The notes under the pieces were generated by a model. That model worked only from the letters and a program-made list of their open reading frames with translations, searched no databases and was not told the DNA's origin. Made by a program: the position numbers and the translations under genes. Below, one piece after another: positions 9,980 through 18,589 of a DNA stretch of 64,000 nt (within the stretch, counting starts at the first letter, position 1; each line of letters opens with the position of its first letter). The DNA lies in NCBI GenBank assembly GCA_019203745.1, contig CP078104.1, positions 3,596,001 to 3,660,000 of the forward strand, written 5' to 3'. The DNA is from Chryseobacterium sp. E1 (GTDB lineage Bacteria > Bacteroidota > Bacteroidia > Flavobacteriales > Weeksellaceae).

Positions 9980-10900
9980 ATGAATCTTCAATTAATCGAA
10001 ATTGCTATCGGACTTATCTTCGTGTATCTTCTGCTCAGTATTTTTGCCATGACTTTAATGGAGATCATCTCAACATTTTTACGCATGAGGGGAGAATTGC
10101 TGAAAAGCACCATTGAGAAAATGCTTTTTAATAAAGATAAGAACCCGGAAAAAATCAATGAATTTTATAATCAGCCTCTCATTCTTTTTCTTGGAGATAA
10201 CGTATCAACCTGGTCCTGGCTGGATCATCTTCTGGCAGGAAGATTCAAAAAGCTGCCGAGCTACATCAAAAATGAAGATTTTTATACCATTCTTTTAGGA
10301 TTTATCAATGATCATAAATTTTCAGACTCGCTTGCAGAAATCGAAGAAAAAATAGAACAGGCTCCTTTTTCAGAGAATACCCGGCTGCATCTTAAGTTTC
10401 TGATCCAGAAATCACAAGGAAATATTGCCGGTTTTAAACAGGAGGTCATCCACTGGTTTGAGGAATGTATGGAGCGTGCCAATACATGGTATTCCAGGAG
10501 AGTACAGTACATCGTACTGGTATTAGGCCTGATCATTGCTTTTGCAGTCAATGCCGATACACTCCGAATGGTTGATCAGCTGAATCATGATGAGAAATTA
10601 AGAAAGGAGCTGGTACAGTCTGCATCGGAATATGTGAAAAACAATCCCCAGGGAAACAGCAGTATTTCAAAAGATCCTTTAAATACAAAAGTAAAGGAAG
10701 AATATTATCAATTGCTTAATGAATCTCATCATCTCCTGGGCTGGGAAAATTCAGAGAAGGAAGATCGGAGACTTTTTCTAAGAATAGCAGGATTCCTCCT
10801 GACTGCTTTTGCCATAAGTCTGGGATCCGGTTTCTGGTTTGATCTGCTGAAAAGGATCCTTAATATAAGAACGCTGGGTAAGCCGACACAAACACCATGA
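9980..10900 (+). CDS. Hypothetical inner-membrane protein, three predicted TM segments
   Basis: An intact frame of 306 residues. Hydrophobic segments are visible at ~5-27 (IEIAIGLIFVYLLLSIFAMTL), ~178-197 (VQYIVLVLGLIIAFAVN) and ~270-287 (FLLTAFAISLGSGFWFDLL). The ~145-residue stretch between the first and second segments is charged and helical, and a polar stretch (~200-265) separates the second and third. It ends in a basic tail (KRILNIRTLGKPTQTP). I recognise no catalytic motif. The GSGFWFDLLKR ending recalls uncharacterised membrane proteins of Bacteroidota. It is preceded by its own promoter and followed by a 238-bp spacer before mrp, so it is probably monocistronic. Confidence 0.65.
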   Translation: MNLQLIEIAIGLIFVYLLLSIFAMTLMEIISTFLRMRGELLKSTIEKMLFNKDKNPEKINEFYNQPLILFLGDNVSTWSWLDHLLAGRFKKLPSYIKNEDFYTILLGFINDHKFSDSLAEIEEKIEQAPFSENTRLHLKFLIQKSQGNIAGFKQEVIHWFEECMERANTWYSRRVQYIVLVLGLIIAFAVNADTLRMVDQLNHDEKLRKELVQSASEYVKNNPQGNSSISKDPLNTKVKEEYYQLLNESHHLLGWENSEKEDRRLFLRIAGFLLTAFAISLGSGFWFDLLKRILNIRTLGKPTQTP

Positions 10901-11112
10901 TATGGATTATATTTTTATCTGAAGTTGCGTTTTAAGAAGTCTCTTCATACTCTTTTCCACCTTTAAAAATTCAACAAAAAAACGGATGAAAATATCTTTT
11001 CGGGAACGGTTTCCGATAAGAATATTCTGATGGATAAAATCCTGAAGCCCTATGTTTACAAAAGAATTTATCTATGATTGTGTTTACTTATTCTAAATAG
11101 GTAAAAAATCCG

Positions 11113-11120
11113 TAAATTTG
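11113..11120 (+). promoter_or_regulatory. Bacteroidota-type -7 promoter element for mrp
   Basis: TAAATTTG matches TAnnTTTG exactly, 18 bp upstream of the mrp ATG at 11139. I see no good -33 TTTG at the usual spacing. Confidence 0.5.
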
Positions 11121-11138
11121 TAAACAATTTATATTTAT

Positions 11139-12247
11139 ATGTTGACGAAAGAAAAGGTTCAGGAATTCCTTAAAGAAATAGAAGTAGACGATTTAGTAAA
11201 TAATCTTCAGATCATGGGTAATGATGTTTATATTGATATGACAGCTCATTCACCTGCAATGCATGAAAAAAAAAACTGGAAGCTGCCATGAAGCAGGCTT
11301 TTGCCAGTGAGTTTGGAGAAGATATTCATCTGAAACTTAAGATTGTTTCTCCGGAACCTAGTGAAATTCAGCAAAGTCAGATCAAAGGAAAACAAATTCC
11401 GGGTATTCAGAATATTATTGCTATTGCTTCCGGTAAAGGAGGAGTAGGGAAATCTACTGTTTCTGCAAATATGGCGGTAACGTTAGCTAAAATGGGCTTT
11501 AAAGTAGGATTATTAGACGCTGATATCTACGGACCGTCAGTGCCTACAATGTTTGATACAGAAGGTCAGAAACCGATTTCTGTAGAAGTAAACGGTAAAA
11601 ATCTGATGAAACCTATTGAAAATTATGGTGTGAAAATGCTTTCGATAGGATATTTCTCTGGAGCTAACCAGGCAGTGGTGTGGAGAGGGCCAATGGCTTC
11701 CAAAGCACTGAACCAGATGATCAGAGATGCTGCATGGGGCGAACTTGATTTCTTATTAATCGACCTTCCTCCGGGAACAGGTGACATCCACTTATCCATC
11801 ATCCAGGAAGTTCCTGTAACAGGAGCGGTGATCGTAAGCACACCTCAGCATGTAGCTTTAGCAGACGTAAGAAAAGGTATTGCTATGTTCCAGATGGAAA
11901 GCATTAACATTCCGGTTCTTGGATTGATCGAAAATATGGCGTATTTTACTCCGGAAGAACTTCCTGACAATAAATATTATATCTTTGGAAACCAGGGAGC
12001 ACAATATCTGGCGGAGGATCTGGGAATTCCTGTACTGGGAGAGATTCCATTGATCCAAAGCATCAGAGAAGCAGGAGACGTTGGAAGACCGGCTGCACTG
12101 CAGGAAGACTCTAAAATTGCAGAAATCTATACTGAGACAGCAAGAAAAATGGTTGAAAGCTTAGTGGAAAGAAATAAAAACCTGCCTCCTACTGAAGCGG
12201 TGAAGATCTCAACGATGGCAGGATGCTCGCCAAAAGCAAAAAAATAA
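11139..12247 (+). CDS. mrp: Mrp/NBP35 family iron-sulfur carrier ATPase
   Basis: About 369 residues with an N-terminal MIP18/DUF59-type domain (~1-80; MLTKEKVQEFLKEIEVDDL, then HSPAMHEKKKLEAAM). A ParA/MinD-type P-loop follows at ~105 (ASGKGGVGKSTVSANMA), then the Walker-type DADIYGPSVPTMF and DLPPGTGDIHLSI. Family role: ATP-dependent carrier of Fe-S clusters to apo-proteins in the cytosol. The deviant Walker A GKGGVGKS is complete. One A is missing in the ten-A run at 11265-11275, so the visible frame seems to start at 11288; restoring it joins the DUF59 domain from the ATG at 11139. The NifU-like scaffold gene lies 46 bp downstream, consistent with a shared Fe-S maturation role. Confidence 0.92.
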
Positions 12248-12292
12248 TTAATTTCAATTACATTTGAAAAAACCGAATTGAACTGAAAAAAT

Positions 12293-12541
12293 ATGGAAAC
12301 AAACATAACGCACGAAGATACAGTAACAAGAGTAATGGAAGCTCTGGAAAGCATCAGACCGTTTTTGAATAAAGACGGCGGTGATATTGAGCTTATTGAT
12401 GTGAAAGATAATCAGGTTTTTGTAAAACTTTTAGGTAACTGTTCCGGATGCTCACTGAACTTTTCAACCCTGAAGCTGGGTGTTGAAAACACAATCAAAC
12501 AGCATGCTCCGGAAATCGAAAAAGTAGTGAACGTAGAGTAA
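12293..12541 (+). CDS. NifU-like C-terminal domain Fe-S scaffold protein
   Basis: An intact frame of 82 residues, the size of a stand-alone NifU/Nfu C-terminal domain. The fold signature is IRPFLNKDGGDIELIDV (~21) and the cluster-binding CxxC is in LGNCSGCSLNFSTL (~50). Such proteins assemble or transfer [4Fe-4S] clusters to client enzymes in the cytosol. It lies 46 bp after mrp on the same strand and is followed by a terminator, so mrp and this gene are probably one transcript. Confidence 0.92.
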   Translation: METNITHEDTVTRVMEALESIRPFLNKDGGDIELIDVKDNQVFVKLLGNCSGCSLNFSTLKLGVENTIKQHAPEIEKVVNVE

Positions 12542-12562
12542 AAACTACGACTGAGATATTTG

Positions 12563-12600
12563 TAAAGACAGGCTTTTTTAAGGTCTGTCTTTTTTTTTTT
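12563..12600 (+). terminator. Intrinsic terminator after mrp/NifU-like operon
   Basis: An aaagacag / ctgtcttt stem with a T-rich loop is followed by a run of more than ten T. Confidence 0.8.
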
Positions 12601-12620
12601 GTTTTATGTGCAGAGTAAAT

Positions 12621-12653
12621 AAACCTAACAGGTTTCTGAAACCTGTTAGGTTT
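12621..12653. repeat. Perfect palindromic repeat (15-bp arms)
   Basis: aaacctaacaggttt (12621-12635), loop ctg, and its exact reverse complement (12639-12653). Palindromes of this type are scattered between genes in many flavobacterial genomes. It could be a second terminator, but it is separate from the T-run terminator just upstream. Confidence 0.75.
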
Positions 12654-12729
12654 TATAGATCAGAGATTTTCAATATTAAATATAAAAATAAAGGCTCAGA
12701 TCATTAATCCAAGCCTTGTTTATTGTATT

Positions 12730-13121
12730 TTATTGTTTCACTACCTTATTTCCCACTCCTGTAAGTGAAGCATCCGGTTTTCCTGATTTTGTTCCTGAAG
12801 TCCTGTAGTAGACGGTATTGCCACCTCCTTCTATGGCTACTTTATCTACTCTGTCGATATAGACCTTATTGCCCGTTCCTGAAACGGAAACTTTTTAGCA
12901 CTTCCTTTAACGGTTACGGTATTATCACCTCCTGAAACTTCTACCATTCCTCCGTTAAGAGTATAATTAAGTTTATGGCCTACGCCTTCCACTTCTATTT
13001 TTTTATTGCCGTCGGTCTGTGCAACGCCTTTTATAGATTCTACTTTGGTAGATTGAGAAAATACGACTCCTGTTCCTGTCAGCAAAAAGGCAAGAATGCC
13101 TATCGTTTTAATATTTTTCAT
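12730..13121 (-). CDS. DUF3060-like secreted beta-helix protein
   Basis: About 130 residues. A Sec signal (MKNIKTIGILAFLLTGTGVVFSQ) is followed by a short-strand repeat region typical of DUF3060: VEGVGHKLNYTL, VSGGDNTVTVKGSAKK, VSGTGNKVYIDR, IEGGGNTVYYR and LTGVGNKVVKQ. The repeating G-x-G-N-x-V unit suggests a small exported right-handed beta-helix. The frame breaks at ~12893, where one A is missing in AKKVSVSG, giving a false stop near 12846; the corrected stop is at 12730. Function unknown. No neighbour suggests a role. Confidence 0.7.
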
Positions 13122-13291
13122 TATGAATTTGGTTTTGTGGGGATAAATATAGACATAAAATAAATTAAGTTTTGTAAATCAAAAGTTAAATCATCTTAAA
13201 TATTGAATTTTACGAAGTTAAATTTTCAATCGTCTCCCGGATTACTTTCAGTACATCGGTTGAGCTAAAAAAATTAAATTATAAAATAACC

Positions 13292-16200
13292 TTACTTTAC
13301 AATGACTCTCTTCAAATGCCCTTCTGAAGTTTTTACAAGGTAAACACCCGCAGAAAGATCCGTAGTATTGATTGTTAAAGCATTTTCTCTTTTCCGATCA
13401 GCTTTCCTGACATATCGTACATTTCGTAATCCTGTTTTCTGTTGAAATAAAGTGTATTTCCTTTGTTTACAGGATTCGGGAATATATTGAAGGTTGCTGT
13501 TTCTGATTTTGTTTCAGCTGTCCCTAAAGTAGGCGGCATTGCCACTTCATACATTGATAATGTTCCGCTGATCTCATTGGCAATAATGACATAGCCCTTA
13601 TGGGTTGTGGTATTTTCCGGAGCAATGTAAATGATACCTTCCGGGCCGTTATCTCCGCCGTATGCAGAGGTAGAACGGGAATGTTTGTAATCTGTAAAGG
13701 TAGGGTTGTTCGGATCTGTGATATTGTAAACCATTACTCCTCCGGTTCGTTCCAGGGTAATGAAAGCATAAGTCTGTCCGTTAATGGTTCCTAATGCCAC
13801 TCCTTCCGGTTCCGGTCCTTTTGCACGGCTTCTGTTTTTAACGGCATTGGATTCATTATCAACATTGAACAGCAAAGGATGGTTGGCTGCAATATATCTT
13901 TCAAACTGGTCCCCACTGTCATATACAATCTGCCTGGTATCTGCATTGAAAATTGAGAATGAGCGGGCTCCTAATGCTGATATCTCTTCAAAGTCCGTAT
14001 CTCCGTCCGTATTTCCGGTAGCAGAAGAAACCCTGAATCTTCCTAAATTATGAGAAGCTTTTAATATTGCTGAATTAGGGAAAATTGCCGGATCTAAAAT
14101 ATAACTGTTTGCCCCTATAGTTGTTCTTTCGCTGTATCCTGAAAGATCTTTTTCATCACCTTCATTAGCCGTTACGATATATTGGGTACTCCCGACCTTG
14201 TAATTCTGTACGGCATCAGGAACGTAATAAGCCTTTACCGGCCAGTTGGCGATCAATACTTCTCCGTTATTGTCTGAAGCGTCGAAGCCATTACCGGGAA
14301 GGCTCATATCTTTTACCTAATCCCCAGATCCCTGTAATTGTTTTTGTAGCAAGATTAACCTCAGCAATAGCATTGTTCTCCTGAAGCGTTACCCATGCTT
14401 TCTGGCTGTCTGCACTGATGGTTACATATTCCGGTTCCAGATCCCGGGAAAGTGTATTATTGGTTCTTACCTTTCTTAATCCTGTAGCCGTTAATGCTAC
14501 CACCTGAGAATCAAAATTATTGAAATTAAGAGTGGTCACGTCAGACTGGGTAAGATTTCCGATTCCTCCTGAAATATCGATGATACTGATGGTTCCTTCA
14601 GGATCTGTAGTGTAGGCATCATTCGGTTCTCCTTCATTGGCCGTCACTACTTTTGTACCGTCAGGTGTGAAGGTGACCATATCCGGAAGAGCTCCTACAG
14701 AAACCTGCTTCAGAAAGTTCCCGTTGATATCAAAGAATACGACAGATCCGTTTTGTTGCGGATTGGTATTCGGGAAGCGGCAGCAATGATTCCGTTTTTA
14801 CAGCAATACTTGTAATGCCTCCATAAGCAGCCATGTTGACTGTTTTACAACAGATGGAGTGGCAGGTGTACTGAAATCAATAATATCAAAAACATCTGTA
14901 AGTGAACTGATCGTAAATAAACGCTGGGTTGCAGGATCATGAACAACAATCTCAGTAGAGCTGTTATTGTTTCCAGACGGATCAAAACTTCCGATATAAT
15001 TCAATTGGATCTGCTGGGAAGGTACAGGTGCCTGTTTATCATTATCCACAATATAAACCGTTGCGGAATTATCTCCGGAAATGGTTGCTCCGGCAGGATT
15101 TTCAAGGCTTACCACGAAATATTCAGCCTGCTGCTCTTCCAGGCTGTCGTCAATAATAGGAATATTAACGGTATAACTGTTGGTGGAAGGGGTAATATTG
15201 ATCGTTTGATTCACTAATGTAAAATCATTATTATCTGCCGTGCTGAAAGGAGCCGGCTTTACAACAAGGTTGACTGTAGCAGCTGAAGGGTTTGCAATAT
15301 TGATTTTAAATGCAAGATTTCCTGCATTTTCATTGACTTTAATTAAATTTTTATCTAAAGAGATGGTGGTACCTGCTGTGGTAAAAGTACTGGACGTCAC
15401 TGACGTTACTCCATTATCACTGAAATCCTCAACCACATTGGGTTTTAGTGTGCTACATAATAAGTCTGTCCCGGCACTAAGCCGGATGCAGGAATTATGG
15501 TGATGGTATTGCTGCTGAAAGCAGTGGTGAAGGAACCTGTGTACCTGTAGCATTTCCCAGACGGAATTCTACAAGGCTTTGTGCATTAGAATCGTTGATT
15601 GCTGAATTATCTGTCAGTCTTACATTTTCGTTAAAAGCTATTGTCGGATTTATAGCTGTAGAGGCATTATTCGTGTTATGGGCCGGAAGATAGGTAACAA
15701 CGGGCGGAGTGATATCTGCACCTCCTGCAGGGCTTGCATCTACTGTGAAATTATCAAAACGGTTGTTACCACCTGTGCCTCCTCCGGTAGCGGTAAATTC
15801 AACCTTTAGTTTAAAGTTTGGATTATTGGAAGCACCGGAACGGCTGAAAAATCTAAAGTAACCAGCTGGGGATTGGCATCCTGAGGATTCACGGTCTGAT
15901 ACTGTACAAACGTAGTTCCGTCTGTTGAGTAAGACCATGTCTGTGTTCCTGCTCCCTGGCCGGATCTTCGGGTGGAAAACTTTACCACAATGTTCTGATA
16001 TCCCGTTGTCGGAATATTAAACTGTAATGCTCCTCCGATAGGATTGTTGAATCTCAGGTGAGTTCCGGAAGGATCACTGTTTCTGGCATTCAGATTATCA
16101 ACATTAAAGTTCTGTCCGGTACCGTTCGCAAAATCGATGATACTTGTACCGCCTGCTATGGCTGTAACGGAACCATTGACAAGGGTAGAAGAAGGAATGG

Positions 16201-16324
16201 TGATAGAGGTTTCGGAAGTATTGTTGTTAAAATTCCAGTAATGGATCAGCGTCTGTCCGGAAAGTCCGCTCTGGAAAAAGAATGCGGCAATGACAGACCC
16301 TTTTAATAGGTAGTTGTTGATCAT
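13292..16324 (-). CDS. Choice-of-anchor I family extracellular protein with Calx-beta domain and T9SS sorting tail
   Basis: About 1010 residues. After a signal peptide (MINNYLLKGSVIAAFFFQSG) come a lamin/LamG-like beta domain (~20-180; LIHYWNFNNNTSE, FSTRRSGQGAGTQTWSYS), an Ig-like segment (DITPPVVTYLPAHN, FNENVRLTDNS), a Calx-beta domain (AGTTISLDKNLIKVNENAG ... LEEQQAEYFVVSLENPAG) and the choice-of-anchor I beta-propeller (VANEGEPNDAYTTDPEGTISI, EPEYVTISADSQKAWVTLQ, PEGIIYIAPENT). The C-terminal type A sorting domain (NIFPNPVNKGNTLYF ... GVYLVKTSEGHLKRVIVK) marks export and surface attachment by T9SS. Phytase-like or phosphatase activity has been suggested for related propellers, but I see no proof here. 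It is split into frames 13375-14307, 14291-14680, 14798-15553, 15495-15938 and 15806-16324 by about five indels. Confidence 0.85.
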
Positions 16325-16464
16325 TTTTGTACTTCAATTAGATATACAAAAATGAACTTTATGTTTCGCAACTATTTTAATGGAATTTTAAGAAATGTTT
16401 AAAAAATAGGTTTGTTTCTGATAAAAAGATAAAATTAAATTTCAAAGAATAATACAGCGTTCAG

Positions 16465-16614
16465 TTATCTGGAAGATTTTCCTGAAAAGTTTAAAATTTT
16501 TCCTGCCTTACTGCCTTCCAGCGGATGTTTCTGCATATAGAAAAAGCCTGAAACTGCAGTCAGAACCAAGAGTACAAAAATAACCAGAACAATTCTTTTT
16601 AACATGTCTCTCAT
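16465..16614 (-). CDS. Small (49-residue) single-pass membrane protein, coupled to upstream oxidoreductase
   Basis: Reading from the ATG at 16614 gives MRDMLKRIVLVIFVLLVLTA, completing one membrane helix (~6-26), then the outer/periplasmic tail SGFFYMQKHPLEGSKAGKILNFSGKSSR and a stop at 16465. The N-terminus is basic and the tail is basic and polar, as in a bitopic membrane peptide. The start codon overlaps the TGA of the upstream Rossmann-fold gene in an ATGA arrangement, the usual sign of translational coupling, which is the main reason to accept such a short gene. An in-frame second ATG at 16605 is an alternative start. Function unknown. Confidence 0.6.
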   Translation of the reverse strand: MRDMLKRIVLVIFVLLVLTAVSGFFYMQKHPLEGSKAGKILNFSGKSSR

Positions 16615-17264
16615 ATCGCTAAATTTTTAATATCTCTAATTTCTAAAGTTGCTGTAGGGTATCCCTTTTGTGTGACATTGATCATTGCTCTACCTACTTC
16701 GTGTAAAGTTAATGATTTTGTCGGTAAAAAAACAGGAAAAATCCAAATAAAAGGTTTGAAAAACCATTTTACATTCAATTGGCCGTCAACAGGTTTCATA
16801 AATCCGGGTCTGAAATTATAAGCTCCTCTGAAGTTCATTTTTTTCAGGGTATTTTCTGTTCTTCCTTTTACCCTTGCCCACATCTGCTTTCCACTTTCTG
16901 TACTGTCAGTACCTGCTCCGGATACATAGCTGAAGACCATTTCGGGGTTTTGATAAAGTACTGCTTCTGCAAAGCGGATGGTGGTATCGTAAGTAATTTT
17001 AGTATATTCATCTTCATTCATTCCTACACTGCTGATCCCGGCACAGAAGAAACAGGCATCGTAGCCTTTCAGATTTTCATCATGGTTATCTATTGACAAA
17101 AAGTCAGAAACGAGATATTCTTTCAGCTTTGGATGCTCTTTTCCTGACGGTTTTCTGCTTATGCTGAGTATTTCGGAAACATTGGGATTTTCAAGGCATT
17201 CCATTAAAACACCTTCACCTACCATTCCTGTAGCGCCTGTAAGAATTATTTTTATTGAGTCCAT
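16611..17264 (-). CDS. NAD(P)-binding Rossmann-fold protein (atypical SDR/epimerase-like)
   Basis: An intact frame. The start is set at 17264 (MDSIKIILTGATGMVGEGVL), where the nucleotide-binding GxxGxxG of an atypical short-chain dehydrogenase begins at once. The open frame continues upstream to 17420 only because a 7-bp repeat lacks stops. Other features are FFCAGISSVGMNEDEYTKITYD, YVSGAGTDSTESG and KGRTENTLKKM (atypical active-site Lys region), then FRPGFMKPVDGQ. The length (217 residues) and order resemble the HTATIP2/YwnB-like epimerase group. Substrate unknown. The 3' end overlaps the start of a 49-residue membrane protein (ATGA), suggesting that the two act together. Confidence 0.75.
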   Translation of the reverse strand: MDSIKIILTGATGMVGEGVLMECLENPNVSEILSISRKPSGKEHPKLKEYLVSDFLSIDNHDENLKGYDACFFCAGISSVGMNEDEYTKITYDTTIRFAEAVLYQNPEMVFSYVSGAGTDSTESGKQMWARVKGRTENTLKKMNFRGAYNFRPGFMKPVDGQLNVKWFFKPFIWIFPVFLPTKSLTLHEVGRAMINVTQKGYPTATLEIRDIKNLAI

Positions 17265-17318
17265 TGTTTTGCTATTGATAGTTGCATGACGGATGGGGTG
17301 GGGAATTACTTTAAAAAA

Positions 17319-17405
17319 GATAAAAGATAAAAGATAAAAGATAAAAGATAAAAGATAAAAGATAAAAGATAAAAGATAAAAGATAAAAGATAAAAGATAA
17401 AAGAT
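17319..17405. repeat. Tandem 7-bp repeat, (GATAAAA)x12
   Basis: Twelve uninterrupted copies of GATAAAA run from 17319 to 17402, followed by a partial copy. They lie 55 bp upstream of the Rossmann-fold gene's start. Slipped-strand copy-number change here would alter promoter spacing or local curvature. Confidence 0.9.
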
Positions 17406-17457
17406 CTTGTCATTAAACAACTCTTAGCTTTGTATATCATCAGGATATCAATATCAA

Positions 17458-17612
17458 TAGGGGCGGGCTTTAGCCCGGTCATTTTAATTTAAAATATTCC
17501 AGTGGCTTTAGCCAAAACCTGAAAAATATGATATTCTGGGTGAATTATTTCTTTTTGTAGCGATGATGAGATTGCTTCGCTGTGCTCGCAATGACGGAAA
17601 GCGGGAAATTGC
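17458..17612. repeat. Cluster of short dispersed palindromic elements in a 400-bp spacer
   Basis: The gene-free stretch 17265-17667 holds, besides the 7-bp tandem repeat, the palindromes cgggctttagcccg (17464-17477) and tggctttagcca (~17502-17513), and a segment with attgcttcgctgtgctcgcaatgac (~17570-17594). The last resembles a repeat found between genes in many bacterial genomes. No coding frame is supported here. Confidence 0.6.
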
Positions 17613-17620
17613 TCCCGAAA

Positions 17621-17648
17621 AAAACCGGCTCAATGATGAACCGGTTTT
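17621..17648 (-). terminator. Terminator after ppk1-ppx operon
   Basis: aaaaccgg (17621-17628) pairs with ccggtttt (17641-17648). On the minus strand the stem runs into a T tract. It lies 20 bp after the ppx stop. Confidence 0.75.
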
Positions 17649-17667
17649 ATTATATTGTTGTATACAG

Positions 17668-18552
17668 CTATTTTTTGTGCTGTAACTGACTGTAGATATT
17701 CTGGATCAAACCGTCTGCTACTGAGATTTTCGGAACAAAGATACGGTTGATATCCGACCATGACATGATATTATTGAAAATATTCAGGGCATGAACCAAA
17801 ACATCGGCCCTATCTTCTCTGAGGCTGTATTTTGTCATTCTTTCCTCTACAGAAAGCTCATTGAATTCCTTATAAACCTTTTTGAGATGAGATAAAGACA
17901 TGGGTTTACCGTCTTTCGTCTTGCTCATGGAGAATACCTTGTTGATATTTCCTCCGGAACCGATGGCTACGATTGGTTTTTTGCTGTTGATATTTTTTCT
18001 GATCTCCTCTTTCATTTCTTTCCAGTTGTCTATTGTCACCAGATTGTTCAGAAGGCGGATCGTTCCGATATTGAAGGATCTTTCGTATACCATTTTACCG
18101 TTTTCATAGAAAGTAAGCTCTGTGGAACCTCCTCCCACATCAATATACAGGTAAGCGAATTCCTTGTCCAGACCTTCGGCTACATGGTTTTCATAGATCA
18201 GGGTTGCCTCTTCGTCTCCTGAGATGATTTCAATATTGATTCCGGAACTTTCTTTCACCTGGCTGATGATCTCGTTTCCATTGGCAGCATCACGCATGGC
18301 ACTGGTGGCACAGGCTCTGTAATGGTCTACTTTATAGATTTTCATCAGGTCACTGAAGATCTTCATAGAATCTATGACCATTTTTTCTCTTTCCGGGCCT
18401 ATTTTTCCGATAGTGAATACATCCATTCCCAGTCTCAAAGGAATTCTGAGAAGGTTAAGTTTGATGAATTCAGGCTTTCTGTTGTTGATCTTTACTTCAT
18501 TGATAAGAAGTCGGGCTGCATTACTTCCTATGTCTATCGCTGCTATTTTCAT
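17668..18552 (-). CDS. ppx: Exopolyphosphatase (Ppx/GppA family)
   Basis: An intact frame of 294 residues, the short form common in Bacteroidota (E. coli Ppx is ~510). The actin-like ATPase fold shows phosphate 1 IAAIDIGSNAARLLI (~3), CATSAMRDAANGNE (~90), phosphate 2 YLYIDVGGGSTELTFY (~138) and AIGSGGNINKVFSM (~208). It hydrolyses terminal phosphates of polyphosphate or pppGpp in the cytoplasm. The gene follows ppk1 after 37 bp and precedes a terminator, giving the classic polyphosphate synthesis/degradation pair. The short form lacks the C-terminal domains that hold long polyphosphate in E. coli. Confidence 0.9.
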   Translation of the reverse strand: MKIAAIDIGSNAARLLINEVKINNRKPEFIKLNLLRIPLRLGMDVFTIGKIGPEREKMVIDSMKIFSDLMKIYKVDHYRACATSAMRDAANGNEIISQVKESSGINIEIISGDEEATLIYENHVAEGLDKEFAYLYIDVGGGSTELTFYENGKMVYERSFNIGTIRLLNNLVTIDNWKEMKEEIRKNINSKKPIVAIGSGGNINKVFSMSKTKDGKPMSLSHLKKVYKEFNELSVEERMTKYSLREDRADVLVHALNIFNNIMSWSDINRIFVPKISVADGLIQNIYSQLQHKK

Positions 18553-18589
18553 TTCTTATTCGTTTTAGCTTTCAAATATTTATAGGTTT

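Noticed and set aside
10905..11090. Minus-strand open stretch (ending LLKTQLQIKI)
   Set aside because: No start codon and no homology I recognise; left as an unassigned 238-bp spacer.
13200..13285. Coding-like tail STDVLKVIRETIENLTS on the minus strand
   Set aside because: Only ~18 codons, no start, and no continuation upstream; treated as chance.
17319..17405. CRISPR array
   Set aside because: Unit is 7 bp with no spacers; no cas genes nearby.
16611..17420. 52-residue N-terminal extension of the Rossmann-fold protein (repeating LSFIFYL)
   Set aside because: It is only the translation of the GATAAAA tandem repeat; the real start at 17264 directly precedes the nucleotide-binding motif.
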